64,000 nucleotides of DNA, from contig NC_077243.1 in NCBI RefSeq assembly GCF_947179165.1, forward strand, positions 32,750,001 through 32,814,000. Reading direction: 5' to 3'. Of this stretch, positions 13,377-25,611 are shown in pieces; positions within the stretch are counted from its first letter, which is position 1, and every line of letters starts with the position of its first letter. Under the pieces are notes generated by a model. The model was not told the origin of the DNA and did not search any database. It was given only the letters and a program-made list of their open reading frames with translations. The DNA is from Solanum dulcamara (taxonomy: Eukaryota > Streptophyta > Magnoliopsida > Solanales > Solanaceae). A program made the position numbers and the translations under genes.

Positions 13377-14702
13377 TGAGAGTATTCCTTCCACTCTCAT
13401 GCCTAAAGTATTTTGATTATATGATAAATTATATTTATTTTCTTTAAGCTTTACTCTAAGGTATGTGGGTGTTAATTCATGGGTTCTTTCACCCATGTAG
13501 TACAAAATTCTTTCAACTAAATCTCTTGATTTCAAGCAAATTCTTTTTATGGGTAATTCTTATTTCTACTTAATAGCATGAATCGTGGTAAAACTAATAA
13601 TTATTGGTCTATTTTGATGCAAAATAATTTCATATGTATGAATTGATGGTTTACAAGTATTTTCTCTATTTAGCTCTTTAAAGGTTCATAAAATTCATAG
13701 TGGGTTGTTTAAAGCATGATTTTTAATTAATGGATTTCAAAGTATTTATGCATATTCATTTACATACATGTTTGAAAGTTGAAGTGATTTGAACCCACCT
13801 AATTTTATTATATTTTCAATGAAGTTTGACTTAAAAGCTTTGACTCCAAATGAATGTTTATGAAAACAATGTCTATGATCAATAGGGAGTCTTATAAAAT
13901 AAAAGAATAATGAAATGATATGAATTATGAATTCTTTATGAAATAAGGACAATTCTTGCATATTTGAATTTTCAAACGTTTTAATGAGCTATTCTACCGA
14001 ATAAGATATTTTGAATTCTCAAGTTATATGCTATGACTATTTTGAAGTATTAAACTATTCTGTGGGATTGACTTAGCACCGAATGGGTCATTGAAGTGGG
14101 ATTCGGTAAGGGAATTCTTTTAGCAACCCCTTGTCTCATTAACTATGTGCCAACATAGGAGCCCTTGCAGGCTTAGGCTAATGGATTCATAAAAGCCCTT
14201 AAAGTTAAAGTTAAAGAATGAATGTAAAATTGACAGAGTTCTACCCTAGGCCAGTAGACTCTCCGGCCAACGTTGAGGGTTATGTTGGTTACTACGTAAT
14301 AGCTCACATGGTCTTAATGCCGGTTAAAGTCAACTTCTTACAAATAAACGTTTCAAATGTTATTTACATGATTACTCATGCATGTATATATCCACATATG
14401 TATGATTTAAAAGATATCTATTTGATTACTCATGCATACACTTATTTAGGTACTTTACCTTTTAAATGACCTAAATGTTTCACTTGTAATGCATACCTAC
14501 ATACTTAGTACATTCAAGGTACTAACACATACTCTTTTGCCTACATGATATCACCATGTAGGGACCGGTGCTCCTCCCCATTCTCCTCCACGTGGCTAGT
14601 TGAGATTTTGTTTGAAGGCTACTTTTGGTGAGTTCTCATGTTCCGGGAATAATACTCCTTTATATTTCTAGATTATGATATGTTGAGATGTTTAGACACT
14701 TA
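13377..14702 (+). repeat. V 3' LTR, first part
   Basis: From 'gagagtattccttccactctcatgc' the sequence matches the 5' LTR from about 10973. The junction with gag at about 13376 is a deletion that removed pol and the first 815 or so bases of the 3' LTR. It carries the block 'ggattgacttagcaccgaatggg', also seen in the Y family (near 26400 and 43435) but missing from the V 5' LTR. It ends with ACTTA, the target duplication of element T. Confidence 0.85.
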
Positions 14703-17700
14703 TGTTACACCCCACACTCTTGAGCTCGGAATGTCTCTTAAGCTTCTTAGAAGTTACTATGTGAGCCAGATAGTCTATAACGCTATTAAACAACTCCAAG
14801 GAAGGGAGAATGTGATACCCCTTAGTAGGGAAGATTGGAAATAGGGTTATGAGACATTGGAAGAAGTTGGAGGCCAAGAAATTAGTCGTAGGACTTGATT
14901 TACCTACGTAAGCTACTAATTTAGAAGTCGTATACACTTGAGCTACTTAAGGACATACTAAGCTTGCGTAGCATGGATTACATAGGCTCTTAAAATAGGA
15001 TGAGATTACGAACCCACGGGAAAGGGAACAAGATAGAACGAGGCAGCCAATAAGATAGTAACACATGGCAGCACCTCAAGAAAGAAGGTGACCCACCTGC
15101 CTACTTGGGGGTGGGGGTGGACTCAACTACCACATGGTAGCTCCTAAGTGGTTGCATAGCTACGGTGGTCCAATAAGGGTTGGACACGTGTCACCCTTAG
15201 AGGATGACACATTTCACCTCCTAAACCACCATATATATGTATGTATTGTGAATAAGAACTTCATTTCTTAGCCAAAACTTCAGTAGCCAAAGAAGAGAGA
15301 AAACGTTAGAGCAAAAGGAGGCAGCCATGGTTTAAGAGAAAACTAAGGTAAGTTTCCAAGTTTCTCCCCATGAATTACTTACCTATGGTGTTAATTAACT
15401 ACGTGGAGGTGTATATATGTGTCTTAGTATGCCTACGGAATCATGTTTTCAGATTTACACTTGGAACAAACAAGAAAAAGTTGAAGGAAAACTTAGAAAG
15501 TCAAAAAAAGAGGGTTACGGGTTTGGTCCACAGAAAAGGTAAGACCCAATTTCATTCCGAGAATCAATTATTTAAGGTATAGAACAGTTGTATAATGATG
15601 TTTTATAGCAGGAAATTCCAATTTGGGGCAACGGAGAAGTGGCACAAACAGTCCGCAACTTTCAGAACGTTAAGGGGGTTTCCAAAGTTAATTTGCAGCA
15701 AGTTTGGGAAGCCGTTTGTTAAGGTATGACTTGGTTCTATTCTATTCTATTTTAATAAGGGTTTGTATATGATATGAAGGTGTTAATAATGAAAAATCAT
15801 GACTTGGAGCAGCACCAAATGGAAAACAAGCAGTCTGCGCGATTTCAGCATGTTTGAAAAGTTTCCGAGTTACAATTTGGCAGTTTGACTAATTTATGGT
15901 GAGGTAAGGTTTCTTCTATCAATTTAGACTTTATGGTGTTGTTATGGAGTGTTTTATACTCCCTATGGGTGCAAGAAATATGGAAATTTCATAGAAATGC
16001 TTAGAAATGGCTATAATTGAATTGTGGTCGAAGTAAAGTGTTGTGTTTGTGGGGTACTGCTGCAGGTGTGTGGGAATTTGTTGCAGGGCCTAATCTTGTT
16101 CTAAAATGGGTGTCAGTGCTGCTGGTTTTAGCCACATGACCCCTCGTTTCATATAATTAAAGGCCTTGTGAAATAAAGACTAGAAACCTATTTTGGTATT
16201 GTAATTTTCAGCAAGTTGGTTGGAGTTTATATTGTGTAATGTCGCCATGTTTTACTTGTAGATAAGCTACAGGTTGTTGTTGTTGGTTGTCTGTAGTAAT
16301 TAGGTATGTAATTTGGAATTTGGATAGGGTATATTATAGGGGAGATGCTGCCCAATTTTCGTTAACTCTTTAACTAGTTAAGGAACTAGTCGAGAAAGCA
16401 AGCGAAGGGTTGAGTTTTATGAATACTTATGGGTAGCCTAAGTGCTAAAAAGACAAGGGTTGTTAATAATCGAATTGCTTTTATGTTACTTAGGTTTAAA
16501 GGACGACAAGATGAATGGGATAAGACGTAACCCGTAACAGGTATGTGAAGCTCTCTCTTGGCATGTTTTTGGTATAGGTATGTAAAGCCTATTCTTTCTC
16601 TTCTTCTAGCATGTCTTAGTTGTAAGTTAAATATGATATGAGATCTGGGGTAACTCCATCCTTGAACATCTCTTATTTACTTTTGAACATCGAACTCTTA
16701 TAATAGTTAAACTAGTTCCCTGGAAACTTATATATGTTAAAGAAATAAGAACTATACAGGCTCCTAGTCTGAGAGACTAAATGAAAACAAGTGCTTTTGA
16801 ATTCATAAGCGGTTAGCATTACTGTAGTACATGTCTAGGGTCCTTGAGATCCTAACTGATATAGCCCCGAGTGACAGTTAGAGGGCATTTGACAATTACA
16901 TTTCTACCCTGATCTCCAGGTGATAGTTCACTTGAAGACTTCATTGAGACTCACATAATGATTTAAAATGTGTTTTGTTTCTCACTACTCTATTCGTGTA
17001 TACTGTAACACTTCTTTCATCGCGCCCAGGCTCGAAATAGTAATCGTTCACAATCTACTGCATTGTTTATCGTTCCCTCACTAGAGGGTCGGGTACGTAT
17101 ATATATATATATATATGATGATATGATGATATGTTGTAATAAGGAGGTGATAGTACTACAGATATGATTCACCGGATCCCTAATAGGGCTGGCTATATTG
17201 AAAATTTGAGCATGCATGATTTTACTTTTCCAGGTACAGGTTTCTGATTTGATATTTTATCCCCTGCGTCTCTATTTCAGATATGCCTCTAGTCGTATTA
17301 TGTTGTGTTTTACATACTCAGTATATATGTTGTACTGACCCCCCTTTTCTCGGAGGGGCTGTGTTCATGCCCGCAGGTACAAATACAGGTTTTGGAGTCC
17401 ATCAGCTTAGGATTCAAATCAGCTCATCAAGAAGAGGCTCCATTATATTGGAGCCTAGCTTTTCGTACTGACCACTGATGTATAGAACTGTTTTGCCTAT
17501 TCAGGGGTACGGCGGGGGCCCTATCCCGCTATATGTTGTCATTAATATTGTTAGAGGTCTACAGACATGTATATATGGGTTATGTATATCAGTTTGATTC
17601 AGCTAGGTCTACATGATGTATGGTATATGTTATTATGTTATGGCAGCCTTGTCGGCTTGCATGCCCTTTCATGTTATGGTACAAACGAAAAGGTTTATAG

Positions 17701-17843
17701 GTTTATGAAAATATTATCGCCCAATGGGGCTCTGTTACATGATATTATTTTATTTACAGTTCAATTTGACCACAGCTGATAGTTAGGTATACGGGGGGTC
17801 CAGGTCGGACCCCAGTTGCAGCCTATGGGGTTGGGTCGTGACA
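14703..17843 (+). repeat. T 5' LTR
   Basis: It starts TGTTACACCCC and ends GGTCGTGACA. It contains a short ORF (15370-15582, 70 residues) whose counterpart persists in the 3' LTR, and a (TA)n microsatellite near 17098-17116 that the 3' LTR lacks. Confidence 0.93.
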
Positions 17844-17847
17844 GAAG

Positions 17848-17860
17848 TGGTATCAGAGTA
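17848..17860 (+). other. T primer binding site
   Basis: TGGTATCAGAGTA lies four bases after the 5' LTR. It is one mismatch away from the usual TGGTATCAGAGC methionine-tRNA complement. Confidence 0.85.
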
Positions 17861-20180
17861 ATTTGTTCTTGGAGTGTCTACAGACCGTGTCTAGTAGAGT
17901 CTTGGTTATCGATGTGTTGTGCGCCACATCTATAAATAGAAAGCTATAGGACATTTAGGATGTTACCTTTTTTTTACATCTGAGATCGTGCTTTAGATCC
18001 GAGTCATAGAAAAATTCCTTATACTAACCTTGGATCTTAACAGAAGGACAACACCACCAAAAGGAGGTAATTGATGACATGGGACATTACGAAGCACACA
18101 GGTAAGTAAAGTAAGGGCACGAAAGATATCTGTTGGGTAAGGTATTGAACTAATATGAAAATGTAAAGTTGAAACCTGAAAGGAAAGCAGACAGGAAGTG
18201 CAACAGATGCAGTTTGAAGTTGGACATACTAGGTAAGTCTAGTATTGTTATATTATTATTAATATTGAAAGCCCCGTGTGGCTGCGGTATAAGATGATAT
18301 TGAAAGCCCTGTATGGCTGTGATAGGATATGAATATATATATGTGTTGGCCCTGTGAGGCATTGTTGGTATGTTCTGCATGCAAGTTGTGGGGTAGTAAG
18401 AAGCGTAGACAAAACTCTGCCAAAATTTCCCAGAACAAAAAAAAAGGGAATAAAACATAGCTTTACAACATGTCTTGGAAATTAGTACCGAGTACCCATA
18501 TTATGCTAAATTAAAGCTATGAAAAGCACTCTCCATATTGTCGATAAGAGGTACCCTTTAGGTCGTCAATAAGGGATACCCTTTTTACTTGGGGAAGTTT
18601 ATTTCGGAGAAATAGAAGTCTGTCTGAGCAGTACAGTTCAAACCACAGTATCTCCAGCCGTAATTATGCTGTAGATAAAAAAAAAAGCTCAGGTTGAAGG
18701 GTAAGATGTCCAGAATTGAGCTTCAATCATTTTGAAAGTACCAAGCCCCCAACTCCTAATTGTAAATTAGAAAAGTTGTTCATAACTCGAGATAAACTCA
18801 GAAGGAGACTAGGTAGGTCAAGTATTAAAAGGAAGTACTGTGATGTTTAAGGGATTCTAGTTTCTTCCAACAATGGTTGGAAAATGGTTTACTATGACAG
18901 TTTATAGTTCTCCACCGACTAATTAGGGAAAGAACTTCTAAATAGAAGCACCTCAAAGAGATGTCAGGCACTGAATATGAGTATGAATTTAAAGGTATGC
19001 TATAGCAGTACAGGGACAAAGTGAGATTGCTAATAAGGCGCACTTGGTAGATGCTAACTAAGTTAAAATCCTGCGTTGAGTACGCAATAAGAGCATGGAG
19101 CTAAAGATATAAAGAAATGACGCATGTACACAACATCGCCCTAAAAATAGTGGAACCCTTAAGGGACGAGGACGTCAAACTTAAGGAATAATTGGTGTAA
19201 CCTACATTCACCCCAAGGAATAAAGGATATAGGTTGGGGTAAAGCTACTATTTCAAAAGAACCTTGAACAGTTATCGTCGGAATACTAGCACTGCCTAAT
19301 TGAAATTAGAACAACTATAAGTACTAGTTAAATTTTGATGAAGATAAGTAAAATATGGCCTTGGGTGAGTTGTTCCAGGGGTCACATTACTTAAGTACAG
19401 ATTAATAGATAAGGTGTCGCACTATATGTGGGAAGGCTCTTGTCGCCTCGTGATTTATCCATGGTTCTGTACGTGGATAATCAGGTTGGCAAAAAAAATG
19501 CAGAAAGACGGGGACATAATACAGTACCAAGTAGACTGGGGAACGAAACCGGACGAATTTGAGACTGGACCTAGAAGGATAGAGCAACGTATAAGCAGGT
19601 AAAAGTATAAGTACCCTCTAAGGGGAGAGCAAGTGAGAGAAATGCAAGGGTAAGATGGAGGAAATTGATGGGGCAACATGCTTGATATGGATGTTTAAAC
19701 TAAAATAAGATCCCTTGTTGAACCAAGTTAGAAAGATCTGGAAGCCACCAGTAATTGGATAGAAGTCAGAATGGTATGTAAGACAGCGTTAAGAAGTTTT
19801 GACGAGATCCTGCATGATATAACACTAGAAGGTGCGTACGTATAAAAGCAAAAGAATATACCAATAAAAGGATATCGAATAACTCAAGGGACACTACAAA
19901 GGATAATGATAGCAAGCTAGATCAAAAGCCACATGTTGGCTATAGAGTTGGTCGCAAATGATATTGCGATAGATAAATAACCAAGGAAAAGAAATAGCAA
20001 GACTTCTATGGGAGGAGATAAGATGAGCAAGGAGTAAATAAGGAAATAGAAAGAGGTGCGACAAGGTATTTCTTGCATTTTCTCAAATTCTCGTAAAGGT
20101 AAAGAATGACATGAGAATATGTCAAGAAGGTTACAAGCGAGGGTAAGGAAGAATTGTGAAAGGGTTTAAATAAGACGAAC
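17861..20180 (+). mobile_element. T interior, unrecognised part
   Basis: By position this should be leader, gag and the start of pol. I see no surviving zinc knuckle, protease or RT motif. Short ORFs such as 18150-18458 (reverse) and 19414-19602 have no recognisable domain and lie in sequence dense with stops. A paired 'gaaagcccygtrtggctg' motif recurs near 18268 and 18303. Confidence 0.5.
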
Positions 20181-21720
20181 AGGACTAGCTGGTTACTATA
20201 GGATTGGCAAGCTTATATGTCAAAATTCCTTTAAAACTATGCCAGCTAAGGATAGATCGAACTCAAAGTGGCTCTAAAGGTCACTATATGAACGAACTTT
20301 AGCGCTACTTAGTAGCCAACCCTAATGAATGGATGCGTACAAAAAGGGGTGAACACAATAGGTGGAGTTAAACCAAAATGACCAAAAAAGAACATGGTCG
20401 TAGTGGAACTAAAGATCTACCCCTATCACCCATCCCAGTATTTCTCTCGCCCAAGCAAGCTTAACTTCTAAATTCTAGTGGAATTTAGTGCGATAGTGCG
20501 GGTGCGGTCGCATGAGATGGAAGAATCTGAACTAATGGTGGAGAAATGACATGAGATTATGTACCTGGAGTACTATAAGTTAGCTAATTGCTAACTGACA
20601 ATGCACTTAAATGCCACAGTTCTTCAGCATAGTACCAGTTAATGAGAGGCAAACCACAGAATGGCTATATGGGCCAATAGGCGAGGGAATTTCGACACCA
20701 CTTGGCAGCAAACTCTGAGGGCGAAAAAGCAAAACCCAAAAGGTAAGGTTACCAGTTGATGTAATTTACGGAAGGCAGGAAGTAATACATGAGGTCGAAA
20801 ATTCCACAATATGACCAAGGCTACTAGACTCACTTCGCACTCCGTCGACAACTGACTTTGGAGGGAATGTTACCTAGGGATTAACAATATTAGCCCACGC
20901 TCCTTCAATCAAAGGCTACCTACTCAGTCGAGAAGGTATAAAATTATAAGGTAAAATAGGGGTAGGACCTTACGGAGTCCCCCTAGCTATTATACCAGAC
21001 GAAGGAGCCCAAGTTACAGTTAACTACTGAGAATCAGTCTGTGAAGAAATTGGGAAGACATATAAGTCTTCATACACTACTTTACCCTCAAACCTGATGA
21101 ACAGGCTAAAGCGTACCACTTAAACGCTAGAAGATATGTCATGAGTTAGTGTTGTTAAATTCAAAGGTAGCTGGATAATTATCCATTACTTATCAAGTTG
21201 CCTATAATAATAATTACTACTCTAGTATACCAATGGCCCCATACAAGATTAGTAGAGCAAGACGTGTAAGTTCCCTATTGGATGGGTCGATGTTAGAAAG
21301 ACTAAGATTAAAAGGCCCCGACATGATTAAGCAAGCTACTGACTAACAACCCAGAGTTGGAAGAAATGATATACAGATAATCGACATCGACATACAGAGT
21401 TCAAAGTGATGGTTGGATGTTCATAACAAGGTCACCCAAAAAAAGGAAACTTAATACATTAGACTGTATCAAGTTGCTCGTAAGGTGGGAAAAGTGGCTG
21501 GTAAGTTGAGCTTACCACATTATTTGGAAACTATACACCTAGTCCATCAGATAGGGATGCTTCGGAAGGGTACTGACGAAGCCACCCAGGTATGTTCCAT
21601 AGATGATGTCCAGGAAATGGAATCTTATGAGGAACAACCTATCGCTATCTTAGATCGGCAAACTAGAAGATTGTAGACTAAAGATGTGTCTTCCATCAAG
21701 ATACTGTGGCAAAACTAAAA
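20181..21720 (+). pseudogene. Decayed pol of element T (RT tail and integrase)
   Basis: Near 20186-20206 the frame reads GLAGYYR, a signature just downstream of the gypsy RT palm. From 21040 fragments in shifting frames resemble the integrase core and tail: an 'FHPQTD'-like stretch near 21080, AYNNNYYSSI near 21200-21230, then at 21485-21676 a frame with GKVAGKLSLPHYLETIHLVH and the conserved EEQPIAILDRQTRRL ending. Stops and indels separate them. The order matches RT then integrase of Ty3/gypsy elements. No catalytic triad is intact. Confidence 0.7.
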
Positions 21721-21930
21721 CCAGAAAAGGGGATGACCTGAGAAATTAAAGAGGACATCAATCACAAGTATTCATACCCATTCCTGATGTCTACAGGTAA
21801 CCCAACTCCTGAAACTCGTATATTAATTACTTGGATGAAAATATATGTGATCGAAATAGAAAACAATCTCCCTACAATCGGAATAAAGTCTTGAGGGAAG
21901 TTTTATTTAATATTTGGGGATGAATGTTCT

Positions 21931-21944
21931 AAAGGGGGGAAGGA
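21931..21944 (+). other. T polypurine tract
   Basis: AAAGGGGGGAAGGA lies immediately before the 3' LTR, preceded by 'ggggatgaatgttct', the standard sequence before gypsy 3' LTRs in this family. Confidence 0.9.
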
Positions 21945-24900
21945 TGTTACACCCCACACTCTTGAGCTCGGAATGTCTCTTAAGCTTCTTAGAAGTTACT
22001 ATGTGAGCTGGATAGTCTATAACGCTATTAAACAACTCCAAGGAAGGGAGAATGTGATACCCCATAGTAGGGGAGGTTGGAAATGGGTTATGAGAAGTTG
22101 GAAGGAGTTGGAGGCAAAGAAATGAGTCGTAGGACTTGATTTACCTATGTAAGCTACTAATTTAGAATTTGTATACACTTGAGCTACTTAAGGACATACT
22201 AAGCTTGTGTAGCATGGATTACATAGGCTCTTAAAATAGGATGAGATTACGAACCCACGGGAAAGGGAACAAGATGGCACGACGCAGCCAATAAGAGAGT
22301 GAAATGTGGCAGCACCTCAAGCAAGGAGGTGACCCACCTGCCTGCTTTGGGGTGGGGGTGGACCCCACTGCCACGTGGCAGCCCCTAAGTGGTTGCATAG
22401 CTACGGTGGTCCAATAAGGGTTGGATACGTGTCACCCTTAGAGGATGACACATTTCACCTCCTAAACCACCATATATATGTATGTATTGTGAATAAGAAC
22501 TTCATTTCTTAGCCAAAACCTCAGTAGCCAAAGAAGAGAGAAAACGTTAGAGCAAAAGGAGGCAGCCATGGTTTAAGAGAAAACTAAGGTAAGTTTCCAA
22601 GTTTCTCCCCATGAATTACTTACCTACGGTGTTACTTAAATACGTGGAGGTGTATATATGTGTCTTAGTATGCCTACGGAATCATGTTTTCATATTTACA
22701 CTTGGAACAAACAAGAAAAAGTTGAAGGAAAACTTAGAAAGTCAAAAAAAGAGGGTTACGGGTTTGGTCCACAGAAAAGGTAAGACCCAATTTCATTCCG
22801 AGAATCAATTATTTAAGGTATAGAACATTTTTATAATGATGTTTTATAGAAGGAAATTCCAATTTGGGGCAGCGGAGAAGTGGCACAAACAGTTCGCAAC
22901 TTTCAGCACGTTAAAGGGGTTTCCAAAGTTTATTTTCAGCAAGTTTGGGAAGCCGTTTGTTAAGGTATGACTTGGTTCTATTCTCCCACGTTTTGGTAAG
23001 GGTTTTTACATGATATGAAGGTGTTAATAATGAAAAATCATAGCTTGGATCAGAACCAAACGGAAAACAATCAGTCCACGCGATTTCAGCAAGTTTGAAA
23101 AGTTTCCGAGTTGCAATTTGGCAGTTTTGCTAATTTCGGGTGAGGTAAGGTTTCTCTTATCAATTTGGACTATATAATGTTTTTATGGAGTGTTTTATAC
23201 TCCTTATATGTGGCTGGAAATATGGAAATATCATAGAAACACTTGAAGTTCAAAACAAACTAAATTGGAATGGCTATAATTGAATTGTCGTCGAAGTAAA
23301 GTGTTGTGTTTGTGGGGTACTGCTGCAGGTGTGTGGAAATTCGTTACAGGGCATAAATTTTTTCTAAAAAGGGTGTGGGAGCTGCTGGTTTCAGCCACAC
23401 CACCCCTCATTTCATATAATTAAAGGCATTGTGAAATAAAGACTAGAAACCTATTTTGGTATTGTAATTTTCAGCAAGTTGGTTGGAGTTTATATTGTGT
23501 AATGTCTCCATATTTTACTTGTAGATAAGCTGCAGGTTGTTGTTATTGGTTGTCTGTAGTAATTAGGTATGTAATTTGGAATTCGGATAGGGCATATTAT
23601 AGGGGAGATGCTGCCCGATTTTTGTTAACTCTTTAACTAGTTAAGGAACTAGTCGAGAAAGCGAGCGAAGGGTTGAGTTCTATGAATACTTATGGGTAGC
23701 CTAAGGTGCTGGAAAGACAAGGGTTGTTAATACTAGTATTGCTTTTATGTTATTTAGGTTTAAAGGATGACGAGACGAACGGGATAAGAATTAACCCGTA
23801 ACAGGTATGTGAAGCTCTCTCTTGGCATGTTGTTGGTATAGGTATGTAAAGCCTATTCTTTCTCTTCTTCTGGGATGTCTTAGTTGTACGTTAAATATGA
23901 TAAGAGCTTAGGGGTTACTCCATCCTTGAACATATCTTATTTACTTTTGAACATCGAACTCTTATAATAGTTAAACTAGTTCCCTGGAAACTTATATATG
24001 TTAAAGAAATAATAACTATACAGGCTCCTAGTCTGAGAGACTAAATGACAACAAGTTCTTCTGAATTCATAAGCGGTTAGCATTACTGTAGTACATGCCT
24101 AGGGTCCCTGAGATCCTAACTGATATAGCCCCGAGTGACAGTTAGAGGGAACTTGACAATTACATTCCTACCCTGATCTCTAGTTGATAGTTCACTTGAT
24201 GACTTCATTGAGTCTTAGATAATGATTTAAATTGTATTTTGTTTCTCACTACTCTACTCGTGTATACTGTAACACTTCTTTCATCGCGCACGGGCCGATA
24301 ATAGTAATCGTGCACAATCCACTGCATTGTTCATTGCGCCCTCATTAGAGGGCCGGGTACGTATGTATAAATATTATGATGTGTTGTAATATGGAGGTGA
24401 TGGTACTACAAATATGATTCATTGGATCCTTGATAGGGCCAGCTATATTGAAAATTTGAGCATGTATGATTTTAGTTTTCCAGGTACAGGTTTCTGATTT
24501 AATATTTTATCCCCTACTTCTCTATTTCAGATATGCCTCTAGTCGTATTGTGTTATGTTTTACATACTCAGTACATATGTTGTACTGACCCCCTTTTTTC
24601 TCGAGGGGGGGCTACGTTCATGCCTGCAGGTACAAATATAGGTTTTGGATTCCGTCATGGTAGGATTCAGCTCAGCTCAGCAGGAAGAGGCTCCATTATA
24701 TCGGAACCTAACTTTTTTGGTACTAACCACTGATGTATAGAACTATTTTGTCTATTCAGGGGTACGGCGAGGCCCCTGTCCCTCTATATGTTTTCATTAA
24801 TATTGTTAGAGGTCTGTAGACATATTTATGTGGGTTATGTATATCAGTTTGATTCAGCTGGGTCTACATGATGTATGGTATATGTTATTTGTTATGGCAG

Positions 24901-25097
24901 CCTTGTTGGCTTGCATACCCTTTCATGTTATGGTACAAACGAAAAGGGCTATAGGTTTATGAAAATATTATCACCTAATAGGGCTCTGTTACATGATATT
25001 GTTTTATTTATAGTTCAATTTGACCACATCTGCTAGTTAAGTATATGGGGGTTCCAGGTCGGACCCTAGTCATGGCCTACGGGGTTGGGTCGTGATA
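21945..25097 (+). repeat. T 3' LTR
   Basis: This is a near-identical direct copy of 14703-17843. The final dinucleotide is TA instead of CA, a point change. The ORF at 22611-22823 corresponds to that at 15370-15582. Confidence 0.93.
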
Positions 25098-25345
25098 ACT
25101 TACTATGACATTTCTTTCTATTATGATTGAGGGTGAGCTATGGACTTGTCTTAGCCCCATTTAATCTAAAATTTAGAGGTATTATTGGTTATATGTAAGT
25201 TGAAGATTTGCTATTATTATTTCCACTTATTTATTTATTATCATTACCTATGAAAGGCTAAAAGAATGATAAGAGGCTTGTTTGAGGTACTTTTGGGTTT
25301 CTCATTCACCATTTCACATCTAGGCCCTAGGGTTGGGTCGTGACA
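25098..25345 (+). repeat. V 3' LTR, second part
   Basis: It continues V after the T insertion ('acttactatgacatttctttc') and ends GGGTCGTGACA. It matches 11897-12152 of the 5' LTR. Confidence 0.88.
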
Positions 25346-25350
25346 GCTCA

Positions 25351-25611
25351 TGTTCCAAAGTAGTCTAGAGCGAGATTAAGGTAAGTAAACCTCTAAACCT
25401 TCGTAAACTCTATAAAACCTTGTATTCTTGCTACATTCATTGTGAATTAATGTGAATTTGAGTTTGAGTTGATTATGAATCATAAACACACCTAAGGTTG
25501 ATTATCGAAGATATGAAAAGGAATTTTAATCTAATGAATTAAGGCATTCAAATTAATTGATATTGTTGACTCGTTATGAATATTACACTATGATATTCTT
25601 GATATGAATTG
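25351..25611 (+). mobile_element. LTR 'b', right part, truncated
   Basis: This resumes LTR b after element V. The text 'cttgatatgaattgcat' near 25595 matches 'cttgatataaattgcat' of LTR a near 5738. It stops where the Y-family LTR begins, so its true end is missing. Confidence 0.6.

Larger units (their letters stand above)
14703..25097 (+). mobile_element. Element T: LTR retrotransposon with 3.1-kb LTRs and decayed pol
   Basis: Two direct LTRs of 3141 and 3153 bp flank a 4.1-kb interior. Exact ACTTA duplications lie outside (14698-14702 and 25098-25102). Removing it rejoins 'ttagacactta' to 'ctatgacatttctttc', which is the order seen uninterrupted in the V 5' LTR near 11895, so insertion into V is certain. 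The two LTRs differ by several percent by eye, pointing to an old insertion. The interior has a primer site, a polypurine tract and gypsy integrase remains, but no intact gene. Confidence 0.93.
10157..25345 (+). mobile_element. Element V: gypsy retrotransposon, internally deleted, host of nested element T
   Basis: The left end is TGTAACACCCCC at 10157 and the right end is GGGTCGTGACA at 25345. Both sides carry the identical 5-bp duplication GCTCA (10152-10156 and 25346-25350), so the outer boundaries are secure. The 5' LTR is 10157-12152. The internal region keeps only a broken gag. The 3' LTR is present from 13377 but lacks its first part and is split by element T (14703-25097). Without T the remaining element is about 4.8 kb. 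It cannot move by itself. Confidence 0.9.

Noticed and set aside
17098..17116. TATA box candidate in the T 5' LTR
   Set aside because: It is a (TA)n microsatellite absent from the 3' LTR, so it is not a conserved promoter element.
18150..18458. 102-residue reverse ORF in T
   Set aside because: No domain, antisense to the element, and in sequence that should be gag leader.
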